Both the position numbers and the translations under genes were made by a program. Shown here one piece after another: positions 43,269 through 52,453 of a stretch of 64,000 nt of DNA. How positions within the stretch are numbered: the first letter of the stretch is position 1; the number at the start of each line of letters is the position of its first letter. Source of the DNA: DYJK01 sp040755055 (GTDB lineage Bacteria > Bacteroidota > Ignavibacteria > Ignavibacteriales > Melioribacteraceae); NCBI GenBank assembly GCA_040755055.1, contig JBFMBS010000023.1:8452-72451 (forward strand), read 5' to 3'. The notes below the pieces were generated by a model that worked only from the letters and a program-made list of their open reading frames with translations, was not told where the DNA came from and searched no databases.

Positions 43269-44311
43269 AGATTAGTGAAATTGTCAGAAAAAATATTCTT
43301 AAATTAAAACCGTACACCGCCGCACGCCATTCCTTTACAAGCGGAATATTACTTGATGCCAACGAAAATAGTTTTGGTTCGGTTATTAATGATGATTGGA
43401 AAGTTGAATTGAACCGTTATCCTGATCCTAATCATACAAGTATTAGGCAATCCTTAAGCAGTTATCTTAAAGTTCCAAGCGAAAATTTGTTTGTTGGTGT
43501 TGGATCGGATGAAATAATCGATCTGCTGATCAGGATTTTTTGCGAACCTAATCAAGATAACGCTGTTACGTTGGAACCAACCTACGGTATGTATAAAGTA
43601 GCTTGCGACGTGAATAGTGTTGCCACAATACCGGTACAATTAGATGAGGATTTTCAACCTAATATTGTGAAGACACTAGAAGCAGTTAATCAATCGACCA
43701 AGATTGTATTTGTTTGCTCGCCAAATAATCCGACCGGTAATGTTATCAATAAACAAAGCATTATTTCTTTAGCAGATAAATTCAACGGTATTATTATTAT
43801 TGATGAAGCTTATGCCGAATTTAGCGACGGAAATTCGTTCATACCGGAAATAAATAATTTTAATAATATTGTGGTAACACGAACTTTCTCCAAAGCATGG
43901 GGTTTAGCCGGTGCACGCTGCGGATATTGTGTTGCAGATGCCGAGATTATAGAATTACTATATAAAATTAAACTTCCGTATAACCTAAATAAACTAACCG
44001 AGCGTGTTGTTTTAGAAGCATTAAAAAGAAGTGAATTGAAAGATAAAGTTGTTATTGAAATAAAAAACGAAAGAGAATATTTGGGTGATGAATTAAAAAA
44101 AATAAATTACATAAAAAGAGTTTATCCTTCGGAAGCTAATTATATTTTGTTTGAGTGTGATAATGCATCATCTGTTTATAAAAAATTAGCGGAGTGTGGA
44201 ATTATTATAAGAGATAGAAGTAACCAGGTTAAGAATGCTTTAAGAGTTTCAGTAGGTACACGTGATCAGAATCAAAAGTTTATAAACGAACTAAGAAGAA
44301 TATTATCATGA
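43265..44311 (+). CDS. hisC: Histidinol-phosphate aminotransferase
   Basis: 348 aa class I/II PLP aminotransferase. LDANENSFGS, NPTGN, IIDEAYAEF (PLP-binding Asp and Tyr) and TFSKAWGLAGARCGY (Schiff-base Lys) are all visible. It transaminates imidazole acetol phosphate with glutamate. ATGA overlaps on both sides. Confidence 0.95.
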   Translation: MKISEIVRKNILKLKPYTAARHSFTSGILLDANENSFGSVINDDWKVELNRYPDPNHTSIRQSLSSYLKVPSENLFVGVGSDEIIDLLIRIFCEPNQDNAVTLEPTYGMYKVACDVNSVATIPVQLDEDFQPNIVKTLEAVNQSTKIVFVCSPNNPTGNVINKQSIISLADKFNGIIIIDEAYAEFSDGNSFIPEINNFNNIVVTRTFSKAWGLAGARCGYCVADAEIIELLYKIKLPYNLNKLTERVVLEALKRSELKDKVVIEIKNEREYLGDELKKINYIKRVYPSEANYILFECDNASSVYKKLAECGIIIRDRSNQVKNALRVSVGTRDQNQKFINELRRILS

Positions 44312-44907
44312 AAAAGAAAAAAATCCCTAGAAAAGCAGTTTACATGCGTAAAACAAACGAAACTGATATTAAAATTATAATCAATCTGGACGGTTCCGGG
44401 AAAAATAGAATTAAAACCGGCGTAGGTTTTTTCGATCATATGTTAGAGCAATTTGCAAAACATTCTAATATCGATTTGCAAATTAGTGTAAAAGGCGATT
44501 TACATGTGGATGAGCATCATACTGTTGAAGATGTTGGTATTGTGTTAGGTGAAGCTATAGACAAATCACTTGGAGATCGAAAAGGTATAGAACGTTTTGG
44601 TTATATGCTTCCAATGGATGATGCTTTAGCATTGTGCGCTGTTGATCTTGGCGGTCGTTCTTATTTAGTTTTTAGTTGTAAATTTAAAAGAGAAAAAATT
44701 GGTGATCTGCCGACAGAACTTATAAAAGAATTTTTTAGAGGATTATCCAACGGGATGCGTGCTAATATTCATCTTAAAGCGAAAGGAGAAAATGATCATC
44801 ATAAAGCAGAAGCGTTGTTTAAGACCTTTGCCAAAGCTTTAAACTCAGCGTTAAAATATGATTCAAGAAATAAAGGTAGTCTGCCTACTACTAAGGGTTT
44901 ATTATGA
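44308..44907 (+). CDS. hisB: Imidazoleglycerol-phosphate dehydratase (single-function)
   Basis: 199 aa. FFDHMLEQFAKHS, DEHHTVEDVGIVLGEA and the second NDHHKAEALFKTFAKAL block supply the manganese-binding His residues. There is no N-terminal HAD histidinol-phosphatase domain as in E. coli HisB, and no other phosphatase gene lies in the operon, so that step must be encoded elsewhere. Confidence 0.95.
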   Translation: MKKKKIPRKAVYMRKTNETDIKIIINLDGSGKNRIKTGVGFFDHMLEQFAKHSNIDLQISVKGDLHVDEHHTVEDVGIVLGEAIDKSLGDRKGIERFGYMLPMDDALALCAVDLGGRSYLVFSCKFKREKIGDLPTELIKEFFRGLSNGMRANIHLKAKGENDHHKAEALFKTFAKALNSALKYDSRNKGSLPTTKGLL

Positions 44908-45488
44908 TTGCAGTTATTGATTATGGTTCGGGTAATATAAAATCGGTTACTAACGCTTTAAATGATTTACGGTGTGAGTATATCGTTACAAACCGCGAAA
45001 AAGAAATTTGTGATGCCGAGAAAATAATATTTCCCGGTGTTGGCGAAGCTTCTTTTGCGGTTAAAAGATTGCACGTACTTAACCTATTTACCATGTTGCG
45101 AGTTGTGAATAAACCGATGCTTGGTATTTGTCTTGGAATGCAGCTTCTATGTGAAAAATCTCTTGAAGGTAATGCTGCTTGCTTAGGTGTTTTCCCGGGT
45201 TCAACTGAAATATTTGATGGAAAGAAAGTTAAAGTACCTCATATGGGTTGGAATAAAGTAAAAATAGCTTCTGCTTCACAGTTATTTAAGGATATTCCAG
45301 ATGAAACTTTTTTTTACTTCGCACATTCTTATTATGTACCTATTAATTCATTCACAATCGCTTCTGCCGATTATGGAAATGTTTTTTCAGCAGCCGTAGA
45401 AAAAGGAAATTATTACGGGGTGCAGTTTCATCCAGAAAAATCTGGCAAGCATGGTATTCAATTATTAAAAAATTTTATTGAACTATGA
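44904..45488 (+). CDS. hisH: Imidazole glycerol phosphate synthase, glutaminase subunit
   Basis: 194 aa class I glutamine amidotransferase feeding ammonia to HisF. The catalytic Cys is in MLGICLGMQLL, and the His/Glu are in YGVQFHPEKSG. FPGVGEA is the oxyanion-side loop. ATGA overlaps with hisB and hisA. Confidence 0.95.
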   Translation: MIAVIDYGSGNIKSVTNALNDLRCEYIVTNREKEICDAEKIIFPGVGEASFAVKRLHVLNLFTMLRVVNKPMLGICLGMQLLCEKSLEGNAACLGVFPGSTEIFDGKKVKVPHMGWNKVKIASASQLFKDIPDETFFYFAHSYYVPINSFTIASADYGNVFSAAVEKGNYYGVQFHPEKSGKHGIQLLKNFIEL

Positions 45489-46204
45489 AAATAATACCGG
45501 CAATAGACATACTTGATGGCAAAGTAGTCCGTCTTAAAAAAGGCGATTTTACTACAGCCAAGAGCTATTCGGATAACCCTCTTGAGCAAGCAAAAATGTT
45601 TGAACAATACAATTTTGATCTTATCCATATTGTAGATTTATCGGGGTCTAAAGAAGGGAAAATATCTGCAATTAAAATTATTGAAGAGATTAAGAAGAAT
45701 ACAAAACTTAAAGTTGAATTCGGCGGCGGTATAAGGACAATTAATGATGTTTATAATTTATATTCTATAGGAGTTGATAAAGTAATTATTGGTTCGCTTC
45801 CGTTTGCAGATAGAAATGAATTTGAAAAAATTATCCAGTCAATTTCCCATGAAAATATTATAGTTGCGGCAGATACATTGCGTGGTGAAGTTGTTCTTAA
45901 AGGATGGGTTGAAAATTCTAACATTGAAATAAGTTCGTTTATTTCTGATTGGCAAAGTTACGGTTTGAAAAATTTTCTTATCACAGATATTGAAAAAGAC
46001 GGTATGCTCGAGGGACCGAATATCAGGTTGTATTCGGCACTTAAGGAAGCATTCCCTAATATTTATATAATTGCTTCCGGTGGAATAAAGGATATGGCCG
46101 ATCTTGAAAAATTATTAGACCGGGATATTGATGCTGTAATTGTTGGAAAAGCGATTTATGAAAATAAAATTGATTTAAAGGAGTTGTCAGAATTTGGTAA
46201 GTAA
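45485..46204 (+). CDS. hisA: ProFAR isomerase
   Basis: 239 aa TIM barrel. IPAIDILDGKVVRLKKGD begins with the catalytic Asp8 position; FGGGIRT and IASGGI are phosphate-binding loops; the second catalytic Asp is in VAADT, and EKDGMLEGPN closes. It isomerises ProFAR to PRFAR. A paralogue lies about 8.8 kb downstream on the other strand. Confidence 0.94.
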   Translation: MKIIPAIDILDGKVVRLKKGDFTTAKSYSDNPLEQAKMFEQYNFDLIHIVDLSGSKEGKISAIKIIEEIKKNTKLKVEFGGGIRTINDVYNLYSIGVDKVIIGSLPFADRNEFEKIIQSISHENIIVAADTLRGEVVLKGWVENSNIEISSFISDWQSYGLKNFLITDIEKDGMLEGPNIRLYSALKEAFPNIYIIASGGIKDMADLEKLLDRDIDAVIVGKAIYENKIDLKELSEFGK

Positions 46205-46949
46205 AAGAATCATACCTTGCCTTGATATAAAAGACGGAAGAGTTGTTAAGGGAACCAATTTTATCAACCTGAAAGATGCCGGGTCGGCAGTAGAACTATC
46301 GCAAGTTTACTATAACGAAGGTGCTGATGAATTAGTTTTTTTAGATATCTCAGCAACTGAAGAAAAAAGAAAAACATTAGTTAGTTTAGTCAGAGACATT
46401 GCTTCTGTTTTAAGAATACCTTTTACTGTCGGCGGAGGAATTTCTACACTTGATGATATTGAGGAATTATTGAAAGCCGGTGCGGATAAGGTTTCGCTAA
46501 ATACGTCGATAGTAAAAAATCCTCTGTTAATAACCGAAGCATCAAAACAGTTTGGCAGCCAGGCGATAGTTGCCGCTATTGATGTGAAAAAGGAAAACAG
46601 AAGCTATAAAGTTTATGTAAAAGGGGGGAAAGAAAGAACTGAAATTGATGGAATCGAATGGTGCAAGCAAGTAAACGAATTAGGAGCCGGGGAAATATTA
46701 TTAACTTCAATGGACCGCGATGGAACAAAGGACGGCTATGATATTGATTTACTTAAAGCAATTGTTGCGGTTACAACAATTCCGGTTATTGCAAGCGGCG
46801 GTGCCGGTAAACTTGAACATTTTTATGAAGCTTTTTCCAATGCCAACGTTGATGCTTGTTTGGCTGCAAGTTTATTTCATTATAAGGAATTAGCTATTAC
46901 AGATTTAAAAAATTATTTGTTAAGTAAAAATATTACGGTGAGAACTTGA
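46194..46949 (+). CDS. hisF: Imidazole glycerol phosphate synthase, cyclase subunit
   Basis: 251 aa TIM barrel. RIIPCLDIKDGRVVKG carries the catalytic Asp11, MDRDGTKDGYD the second Asp, and VGGGI and ASGGAG the phosphate loops. It starts at TTG 46194, eleven bases before the hisA stop, with AAAGGAG upstream. Closes the imidazole ring with HisH. Confidence 0.95.
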   Translation: MVSKRIIPCLDIKDGRVVKGTNFINLKDAGSAVELSQVYYNEGADELVFLDISATEEKRKTLVSLVRDIASVLRIPFTVGGGISTLDDIEELLKAGADKVSLNTSIVKNPLLITEASKQFGSQAIVAAIDVKKENRSYKVYVKGGKERTEIDGIEWCKQVNELGAGEILLTSMDRDGTKDGYDIDLLKAIVAVTTIPVIASGGAGKLEHFYEAFSNANVDACLAASLFHYKELAITDLKNYLLSKNITVRT

Positions 46950-47563
46950 TAGAGATAGGAAATTTAGATTTTTCAAAACTTGACGGCTTAATACCGGCTA
47001 TAGTGGTTGATGTAAATACAAATCAAGTTTTGATGTTAGGTTTTATGAACAAAGAAGCTTTGATTAAAACAATTGATTCTAAGTTAGTTACATTTTTCAG
47101 TCGTACGAAAAAACAATTGTGGACTAAAGGTGAAACATCCGGCAATTTTCTCGAATTAGCCGATATAAAATCTGACTGTGATAGTGATACACTTTTAGTT
47201 TATGCTAATCCGAAAGGGAACACGTGTCATACCGGGAGCTATTCATGTTTTAATGTTGATAATGATAGCCTTCAATTCATAAACATATTGCAAGAAATAA
47301 TTTTGAAGAGGAAAAAAGAACTTCCAGAAGGATCTTATACAACTTCATTATTTGAATCCGGGGCAGATAGAATAATTCAAAAGGTAGGGGAAGAGTCTGT
47401 TGAAACAATTATAGCAGCTAAGAATAGAAATCGTGAAGAGGTAATCAACGAAGTATCTGACTTAATATATCATCTAATGGTAATGCTTTCTGAACAGAAT
47501 ATAAGTATTCAAGATATTACTGATAAATTAGCTGAAAGACACAAGCCAAGGGTGTGTAAATAA
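46946..47563 (+). CDS. hisIE: Bifunctional phosphoribosyl-AMP cyclohydrolase / phosphoribosyl-ATP pyrophosphohydrolase
   Basis: 205 aa fusion. The N-terminal cyclohydrolase domain has VLMLGFMNKEAL, WTKGETSGN, DCDSDTLLV and the zinc Cys motif GNTCHTGSYSCF. The C-terminal HisE domain (about residues 110-205) has GADRIIQKVGEESVETIIAAK. It starts at TTG 46946, overlapping the hisF stop. The stop codon lies only 3 bases before the left inverted repeat of the IS256 element. Confidence 0.94.
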   Translation: MIEIGNLDFSKLDGLIPAIVVDVNTNQVLMLGFMNKEALIKTIDSKLVTFFSRTKKQLWTKGETSGNFLELADIKSDCDSDTLLVYANPKGNTCHTGSYSCFNVDNDSLQFINILQEIILKRKKELPEGSYTTSLFESGADRIIQKVGEESVETIIAAKNRNREEVINEVSDLIYHLMVMLSEQNISIQDITDKLAERHKPRVCK

Positions 47564-47590
47564 TTCTGTGTAAATGGTTAATAAGAAAAT

Positions 47591-47659
47591 AGAAGCTAAG
47601 CGTAGAGAGGCGTAGCCGAACGTAGCTTAGCTTCTGAAAATTGACCTTATTGAGGTCAA
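47591..47659 (+). repeat. Two hairpins in the IS256 leader
   Basis: AGAAGCTAAGC (47591-47601) pairs with GCTTAGCTTCT (47625-47635), and TTGACCT (47641-47647) with AGGTCAA (47653-47659). They lie between the left end and the transposase start. Such leader hairpins can block translation or transcription read in from outside, here from the his operon. Confidence 0.6.
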
Positions 47660-47690
47660 AATTTGTTAACCAAAAGAAAGGAATTACACA

Positions 47691-48917
47691 ATGGAACTAA
47701 CACCGGAAATGATAGAGCAGTTAAAAGCCGATCTTAAGAAAGCAAGAACCTACCAAGACTTAATGGGAGAAAATGGAGCCATTAAGAAAATAATCAAAGC
47801 ATCACTCGAAGGGATGCTTGATGCAGAACTAACCGAACATCTTGGTTATGAAAAATACTCACCCGAAGGCAGAGGAAGCGGCAACAAGCGCAACGGTAAA
47901 ACTCACAAGACATTGAAGAACGATAACGGAGAAATTGACATTACCGTTCCCCGTGATCGCAATGGTTCATTTGACCCGGTAATTGTAAAAAAATATGAGC
48001 GGACGCTTGGACCGATTGAAGATAAAATTATATCGATGTACGCCAAGGGAATGACAGTGCGTGATATACAATCGCACGTTCAAGAGTTTTATGGTCTTGA
48101 CGTAAGTGCATCTTTAGTTTCCCAGATAACCGACAAGATCATCGACCTGGCAAAGGAATGGCATAATCGACCCTTAGAAAATCTTTACCCAATTGTTTTC
48201 TTTGACGCCATACATTACAAAGTAACTAGCGAGGGAAAGGTAACAAATAAAGCCGCATACACGTGTTTATCGCTCAATATTGACGGCAGAAAAGATTTAC
48301 TCGGTCTCTGGGTAAGTGAAGCCGAAGGTGCTAATTTTTGGCTTACTGTTTTAACAGAACTTAAAAATCGCGGAGTAGAAAAAATCCTCATCGCTTGTGT
48401 TGATGGTCTTAAGGGTTTTCCCGAAGCAATTAATACTGTCTTCCCCAAAACCGAAATCCAACAATGCGTAATCCACTTAATCAGAAACACGCTTAAGTAT
48501 ATAGCAAGCAAAGATCAGAAATTATTTATGCAAGAACTTCGTCAAGTTTACACTGCACCAACCGAAGAAGCTGCTTTGATTGCCCTTGACCGACTCGAAG
48601 AAACTTGGGGAAAGAAGTACTCGCTGGCAATTAAAGTCTGGAGAAACAACTGGACCCATGCTTCGACTTTTTTCAAATACCCCGACGAGATCAGAAAAAT
48701 TATTTACACTACAAATGCAGTTGAAGCGGTGCATCGTCAGTTCAGGAAAGTAACCAAATCAAAAAGTATTTTTCCTAATGATGAAGCTCTTAAAAAAATG
48801 TTGTTCTTAGCTTACAGAGATTTATCGAAAAAATGGACCATGCAAATACAAAATTGGGCTGTTGTTCTTTCTCATTTATCTGTTATTTTTGATGGGCAAT
48901 TACAAAATGTGCTTTAA
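47691..48917 (+). CDS. IS256-family transposase
   Basis: 408 aa mutator-type DDE enzyme. FDAIHYKV (first Asp), ACVDGLKGFPEAI (second Asp, the family signature) and TTNAVEAVHRQFRK (Glu) make the catalytic triad; QCVIHLIRNTLKYIASK sits between them. The frame is intact and full length, so the element may be active. AAAGGAA precedes ATG 47691. Confidence 0.96.
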   Translation: MELTPEMIEQLKADLKKARTYQDLMGENGAIKKIIKASLEGMLDAELTEHLGYEKYSPEGRGSGNKRNGKTHKTLKNDNGEIDITVPRDRNGSFDPVIVKKYERTLGPIEDKIISMYAKGMTVRDIQSHVQEFYGLDVSASLVSQITDKIIDLAKEWHNRPLENLYPIVFFDAIHYKVTSEGKVTNKAAYTCLSLNIDGRKDLLGLWVSEAEGANFWLTVLTELKNRGVEKILIACVDGLKGFPEAINTVFPKTEIQQCVIHLIRNTLKYIASKDQKLFMQELRQVYTAPTEEAALIALDRLEETWGKKYSLAIKVWRNNWTHASTFFKYPDEIRKIIYTTNAVEAVHRQFRKVTKSKSIFPNDEALKKMLFLAYRDLSKKWTMQIQNWAVVLSHLSVIFDGQLQNVL

Positions 48918-48966
48918 CTATAAAATCCATTTACACAAATTATTTTACAGACTCCAAGCCAAAAGT

Positions 48967-50451
48967 TTAGCCAATTAAATCTGCCTTTTCAAACCATCCG
49001 TTTATCATTGAATATTGTTCTTCAGAAATTTTAACATTGTGATACTCATTTGTCTTGGGCGAGTATGAATAATCCTTTGACCATTCATTTATGTTTTTAA
49101 TTATATGTTCAATGGCTGTTAAAACAATATCAAGTTCTTCGTTAGTCATTGTTGGGTGAAGTGATAATCTAACCCAACCGGGTTTTTCGGAAAGATCGCC
49201 CTGGTTTATTTTATCAGTAATCCGTTTTGAACGTGTCGGGTCAACGTGGAGAAGATAATGTCCATATGTCCCGGCGCAAGAGCAACCGCCTCTAACTTGA
49301 ATACCAAATCTATCATTCAATAATTTGACCATAAGATTATAATGGATATCTTCCACATAAAAAGAGATGACACCGAGCCGTTCCTTATGCTCTTGAGCTA
49401 ACATGTGCAGAGATGGAATTTTGCTTAATCTTGTAAATGCAATTTCGAGCAGTTCATGTTCACGCTTCAAAATGTTCTTGGTACCCATCTCTTCTTTAAG
49501 CTTGATAGACAATGCTGATCTAATCGCTTGTAAAAACCCGGGCGTACCGCCATCTTCTCTAGCTTCAATATCAGCGATATACTTGTGTTCGCCCCATGGA
49601 TTTGTCCAATCTACTGTGCCTCCGCCCGGCTGATCTGGAATACGTCTGTTATATAATTTTGAGTCGAATATTAATATACCCGAAGTGCCAGGACCGCCAA
49701 GAAATTTATGCGGTGAGAAAAAAATCGCATCAAATTTTTCTAAAGGATCTTCGGGATGCATATTAATATCTATGTAAGGTGCTGCTGCTGCATAATCAAC
49801 AAAACAAATTCCGCCGTATTCATGTATCATTTTTGCCATTTGATAAATAGGTGGCTGAATACCGGTAACGTTTGATGCGACAGTGAATGATCCGATTTTT
49901 AAATCTCTATGTTTATATAATTCAAGTAGATGCTCAAAATGATTTAAGTTGACCAAACCCTGGTCGTCCGGTTCAATAATTAATACATCACAAATTGTTT
50001 CAAGCCATGAAGTATGGTTTGAGTGATGTTCCATATGAGTAATAAACACAACGGGTCTTTCTTCTTTAGGTATGTGTGTGTATCTCTGCAATTGTTCACA
50101 AATCTTCAACCCGAGAATTCTCTGGAATTTATTTACCGCAGCTGTCATTCCGAATCCGGCAAAAATTAATACATCCTTTTCATTGGCATTAACGTGTTTT
50201 TTAATTATCTCTTTCGCTTTGTGATAAGCTTTCGTCATTGATGTACCGGTAATAGAAGATTCTGAATGTGTATTGCCAACATAAGGTGCAAAAGTATTTA
50301 ATAGTTGTTCTTCTATAGGTTTGTAAATTCTACCGCTTGCTATCCAATCAGCATAAATAATTTTTTTATTACCATAAGCACTTTCAAAGTGCTGATCGAT
50401 ACCAACAATATTTTTGCGGAACTTTGAAAAGTAATTTTCTAAGTGGTTCAT
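48967..50451 (-). CDS. Class V aminotransferase (cysteine-desulfurase-like)
   Basis: 494 aa. NTHSESSITG and HMEHHSNHTSW bind PLP, FVDYAAAAPY holds the PLP Asp, and FFSPHKFLGGPGTSG the Schiff-base Lys. GGCSCAGTYGHYLL in the SufS active-site loop position contains Cys residues, so a desulfurase-like activity is possible. At 494 residues it is longer than SufS (about 410), and no suf or isc gene is adjacent. Convergent with the IS element and his operon. Confidence 0.83.
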   Translation of the reverse strand: MNHLENYFSKFRKNIVGIDQHFESAYGNKKIIYADWIASGRIYKPIEEQLLNTFAPYVGNTHSESSITGTSMTKAYHKAKEIIKKHVNANEKDVLIFAGFGMTAAVNKFQRILGLKICEQLQRYTHIPKEERPVVFITHMEHHSNHTSWLETICDVLIIEPDDQGLVNLNHFEHLLELYKHRDLKIGSFTVASNVTGIQPPIYQMAKMIHEYGGICFVDYAAAAPYIDINMHPEDPLEKFDAIFFSPHKFLGGPGTSGILIFDSKLYNRRIPDQPGGGTVDWTNPWGEHKYIADIEAREDGGTPGFLQAIRSALSIKLKEEMGTKNILKREHELLEIAFTRLSKIPSLHMLAQEHKERLGVISFYVEDIHYNLMVKLLNDRFGIQVRGGCSCAGTYGHYLLHVDPTRSKRITDKINQGDLSEKPGWVRLSLHPTMTNEELDIVLTAIEHIIKNINEWSKDYSYSPKTNEYHNVKISEEQYSMINGWFEKADLIG

Positions 50452-50520
50452 AGGTTAATTCTTTGTTAGTGTTGACATAAATATAAGAATTTTTCTTCAA
50501 GACTTTGTGAATAGGGTAGC

Positions 50521-50549
50521 AAAAAAAAGCCGTCATGAGACGGCTTTTT
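50521..50549. terminator. Bidirectional terminator behind the sigma-factor gene
   Basis: AAAAAGCCGTC (50524-50534) pairs with GACGGCTTTTT (50539-50549) around an ATGA loop. On the minus strand it ends the rpoD transcript two bases after the stop codon, with T-run 50528 down to 50521. Confidence 0.88.
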
Positions 50550-50551
50550 AA

Positions 50552-51412
50552 TTAACCTAGATAAGCTTTTAAGTTTTTACTCCGGGTAGAATGGCGTAGT
50601 CTGATGAGAGCTTTTTCTTTTATCTGTCTAACTCTCTCGCGAGTTAAATTTAGTTTCTCTCCAATTTCTTCAAGTGTAAGTGAATGTTCTTTACCAAGAC
50701 CAAAATAGAGACGAATAACCTCAGCCTCTCTTTCCGTTAATGTAGAAAGTGATCTTTCAATTTCTGCCTTTAAAGACTCTTTCATCAAGGTGTGATCTGG
50801 TGATGGTTGATCTTCATTCGGCATAACATCAAGAAGACTGTTATTGCTATCTTCACTGTGAGCAAACGGTGCATCCATCGAAATATGACGACCGGCAATT
50901 TGCATAGCATAAGTAACATCCTGAACGTCCATATCTAATTGTTCGGCAATTTCTTCCGGACTTGGTCTTCTTTCGTATTCTTGCTCTAACTGGCTTAATG
51001 CTTTACCCATTTTATTCAAAGCGCCAACACGATTTAACGGCAGACGAACCATTCTGGATTGTTCTGCAATTGCTTGCATAATTGATTGGCGTATCCACCA
51101 AACAGCATAGGAGATAAATTTGAAACCACGGGTTTCGTCAAATCTTAAACCGGCTTTAATTAAGCCAAGATTACCTTCATTTATTAAATCACCAAGAGGC
51201 AAACCCTGGTTTTGATATTGCTTAGCCACGCTGACGACGAAACGAAGATTGGCTTTTGTTAACCTATCAAGTGCAGTTTTATCCCCCTTTTTTATCTTAA
51301 TTGCCAATTCAATTTCTTCATCGGGGGTTAATAAGTCAACTTTACCTATTTCCTGAAGGTATTGATCAAGAGATTTACTTTCCCGGTTTGTGAATTGTTT
51401 GGTTATCTTCAA
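50552..51412 (-). CDS. rpoD: Primary (group 1) sigma-70 factor, short form
   Basis: 286 aa. Region 1.2 (SLDQYLQEIGKVDLLTPDEEIELAIKIKKGD), region 2 (NLRFVVSVAKQYQNQGLPLGDLINEGNLGLIKAGLRFDETRGFKFISYAVWWIRQSI), region 3 (RLPLNR...RRPSPEEIAEQL) and region 4 (LTEREAEVIRLYFGLG...LTLEEIGEKLNLTRERVRQIKEKALIRLRH) are complete. Region 1.1 is absent, as in Bacteroidota primary sigma factors, which use TTTG/TAnnTTTG promoters. Several such promoters occur in this window. A -7 candidate for its own gene (TAtaTTTG on the minus strand) is at 51601-51608. Confidence 0.93.
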   Translation of the reverse strand: MKITKQFTNRESKSLDQYLQEIGKVDLLTPDEEIELAIKIKKGDKTALDRLTKANLRFVVSVAKQYQNQGLPLGDLINEGNLGLIKAGLRFDETRGFKFISYAVWWIRQSIMQAIAEQSRMVRLPLNRVGALNKMGKALSQLEQEYERRPSPEEIAEQLDMDVQDVTYAMQIAGRHISMDAPFAHSEDSNNSLLDVMPNEDQPSPDHTLMKESLKAEIERSLSTLTEREAEVIRLYFGLGKEHSLTLEEIGEKLNLTRERVRQIKEKALIRLRHSTRSKNLKAYLG

Positions 51413-51850
51413 CTTTAATTATCCTTCATTTATTAAACTTTTACTTGATTTATGCAATATTGTTCCTCATGGGTGAATAAATTTCGCCCATTTTCATTGT
51501 TTTCGCTATAAGTTATTTTCTGAATAAAATGTAATTATTGATTTGGTATAAATAAGTTCTATAAGCAGATTTCTGGTATGTTATTAATAAATTCATCGTA
51601 CAAATATAAGAAATTTTACTCTGGTTGTCTATAAAAATATTCATCATTATTTCATGTTAGGTTATTTATAGAGTTAAACTAAAAATATTTAGCTAGAAAT
51701 ATTGATTCTAATCTCATCATTAAACATTGGTATAACCTAAAATGTATTGGTTTAGTTCAAATTTTCTTGTTAGGAAGAAAATTTCCTACGTTTCGCAAAT
51801 CATTATTTCATTAAAATTCGTAATTTTCATCCAATAATTATGGAGAGTAA
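51413..51850. other. Divergent intergenic region between rpoD and the TPR gene
   Basis: 438 AT-rich bases. A minus-strand -7 candidate (TATATTTG, 51601-51608) may serve rpoD with a long leader. On the plus strand, TTG 51767-51769 and TAcgTTTC 51787-51794 (17-base spacer) may serve the TPR gene. No RNA gene recognised. Confidence 0.45.
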
Positions 51851-52453
51851 ATGAAATTAAAACCGATTTACATATACATCATCGTATTTGCTGCCTTTAT
51901 CGTTGGAATAATACTTTTTTCTGGCACCGAAAAGGGGAACGATACTTCAAATAATAATATGCCGAATGACGATATTCATAAGGGTTTACAAAATGAAGGA
52001 GACACCCCCTCTAAAGGTAATGTTATGGAATCGGCAGTATTAAAATTAGAAGAATTAAAGAAAGCTTATGAAAAAGATCCTAATGATACATTAAAAATTC
52101 GTGAGTATGCAGATATGCTTACAATGGCACACAAACCTCAAGAAGCAATCGCTCTCTATCATAAAATACTTAAAGTAGATAGTAAAAGAATCGATGTTCT
52201 GTTGCAATTAACTTTTCTGCATTATAATAATGGTGACCTACCTTTAGCTGAAGAAACAACAAATACTATCTTGAGAATAGATCGAAGTAGTAAATTAGCT
52301 AGTTATAACCTGGGGGCAATTGAAGCAGCAAAAGGGAATAAAGCTAAAGCTAAGGAAATATGGGAAAGCGTTATTAAAAAATTCCCAAATACAACTGTTG
52401 CAAATATTGCTGAACAATCGATCAAACAGCTGGATTCTTCTAATCCAAAATAA
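51851..52453 (+). CDS. Membrane-anchored TPR-repeat protein
   Basis: 200 aa. An uncleaved N-terminal helix (residues 6-24) anchors the protein; a low-complexity Asn/Asp linker follows, then about three tetratricopeptide repeats (residues 65-185, e.g. PQEAIALYHKILKVDS and GDLPLAEETTNTILRID). It resembles the CcmH/NrfG-like TPR type, but without haem-lyase neighbours. It is a protein-interaction module of unknown partner. GGAG precedes ATG 51851. Its end overlaps the convergent eIF2B-family gene by 14 bases. Confidence 0.75.
   Translation: MKLKPIYIYIIVFAAFIVGIILFSGTEKGNDTSNNNMPNDDIHKGLQNEGDTPSKGNVMESAVLKLEELKKAYEKDPNDTLKIREYADMLTMAHKPQEAIALYHKILKVDSKRIDVLLQLTFLHYNNGDLPLAEETTNTILRIDRSSKLASYNLGAIEAAKGNKAKAKEIWESVIKKFPNTTVANIAEQSIKQLDSSNPK

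Larger units (their letters stand above)
47567..48937 (+). mobile_element. IS256-family insertion sequence
   Basis: An intact element of about 1.37 kb with terminal inverted repeats TGTGTAAATGG (47567-47577) and CCATTTACACA (48927-48937), 11 of 11 matching. The match extends outward (AAATAATT / AATTATTT) with one base inserted on the left. It encodes a full transposase. A convincing direct target duplication could not be identified, because the flanks are themselves inverted. It sits immediately behind hisIE and in front of a convergent aminotransferase gene. Confidence 0.85.

Noticed and set aside
47555..47566. Target-site duplication of the IS256 element
   Set aside because: The flanks AAATAATT and AATTATTT are inverted rather than direct copies; no 8-9-bp direct repeat could be shown by eye.
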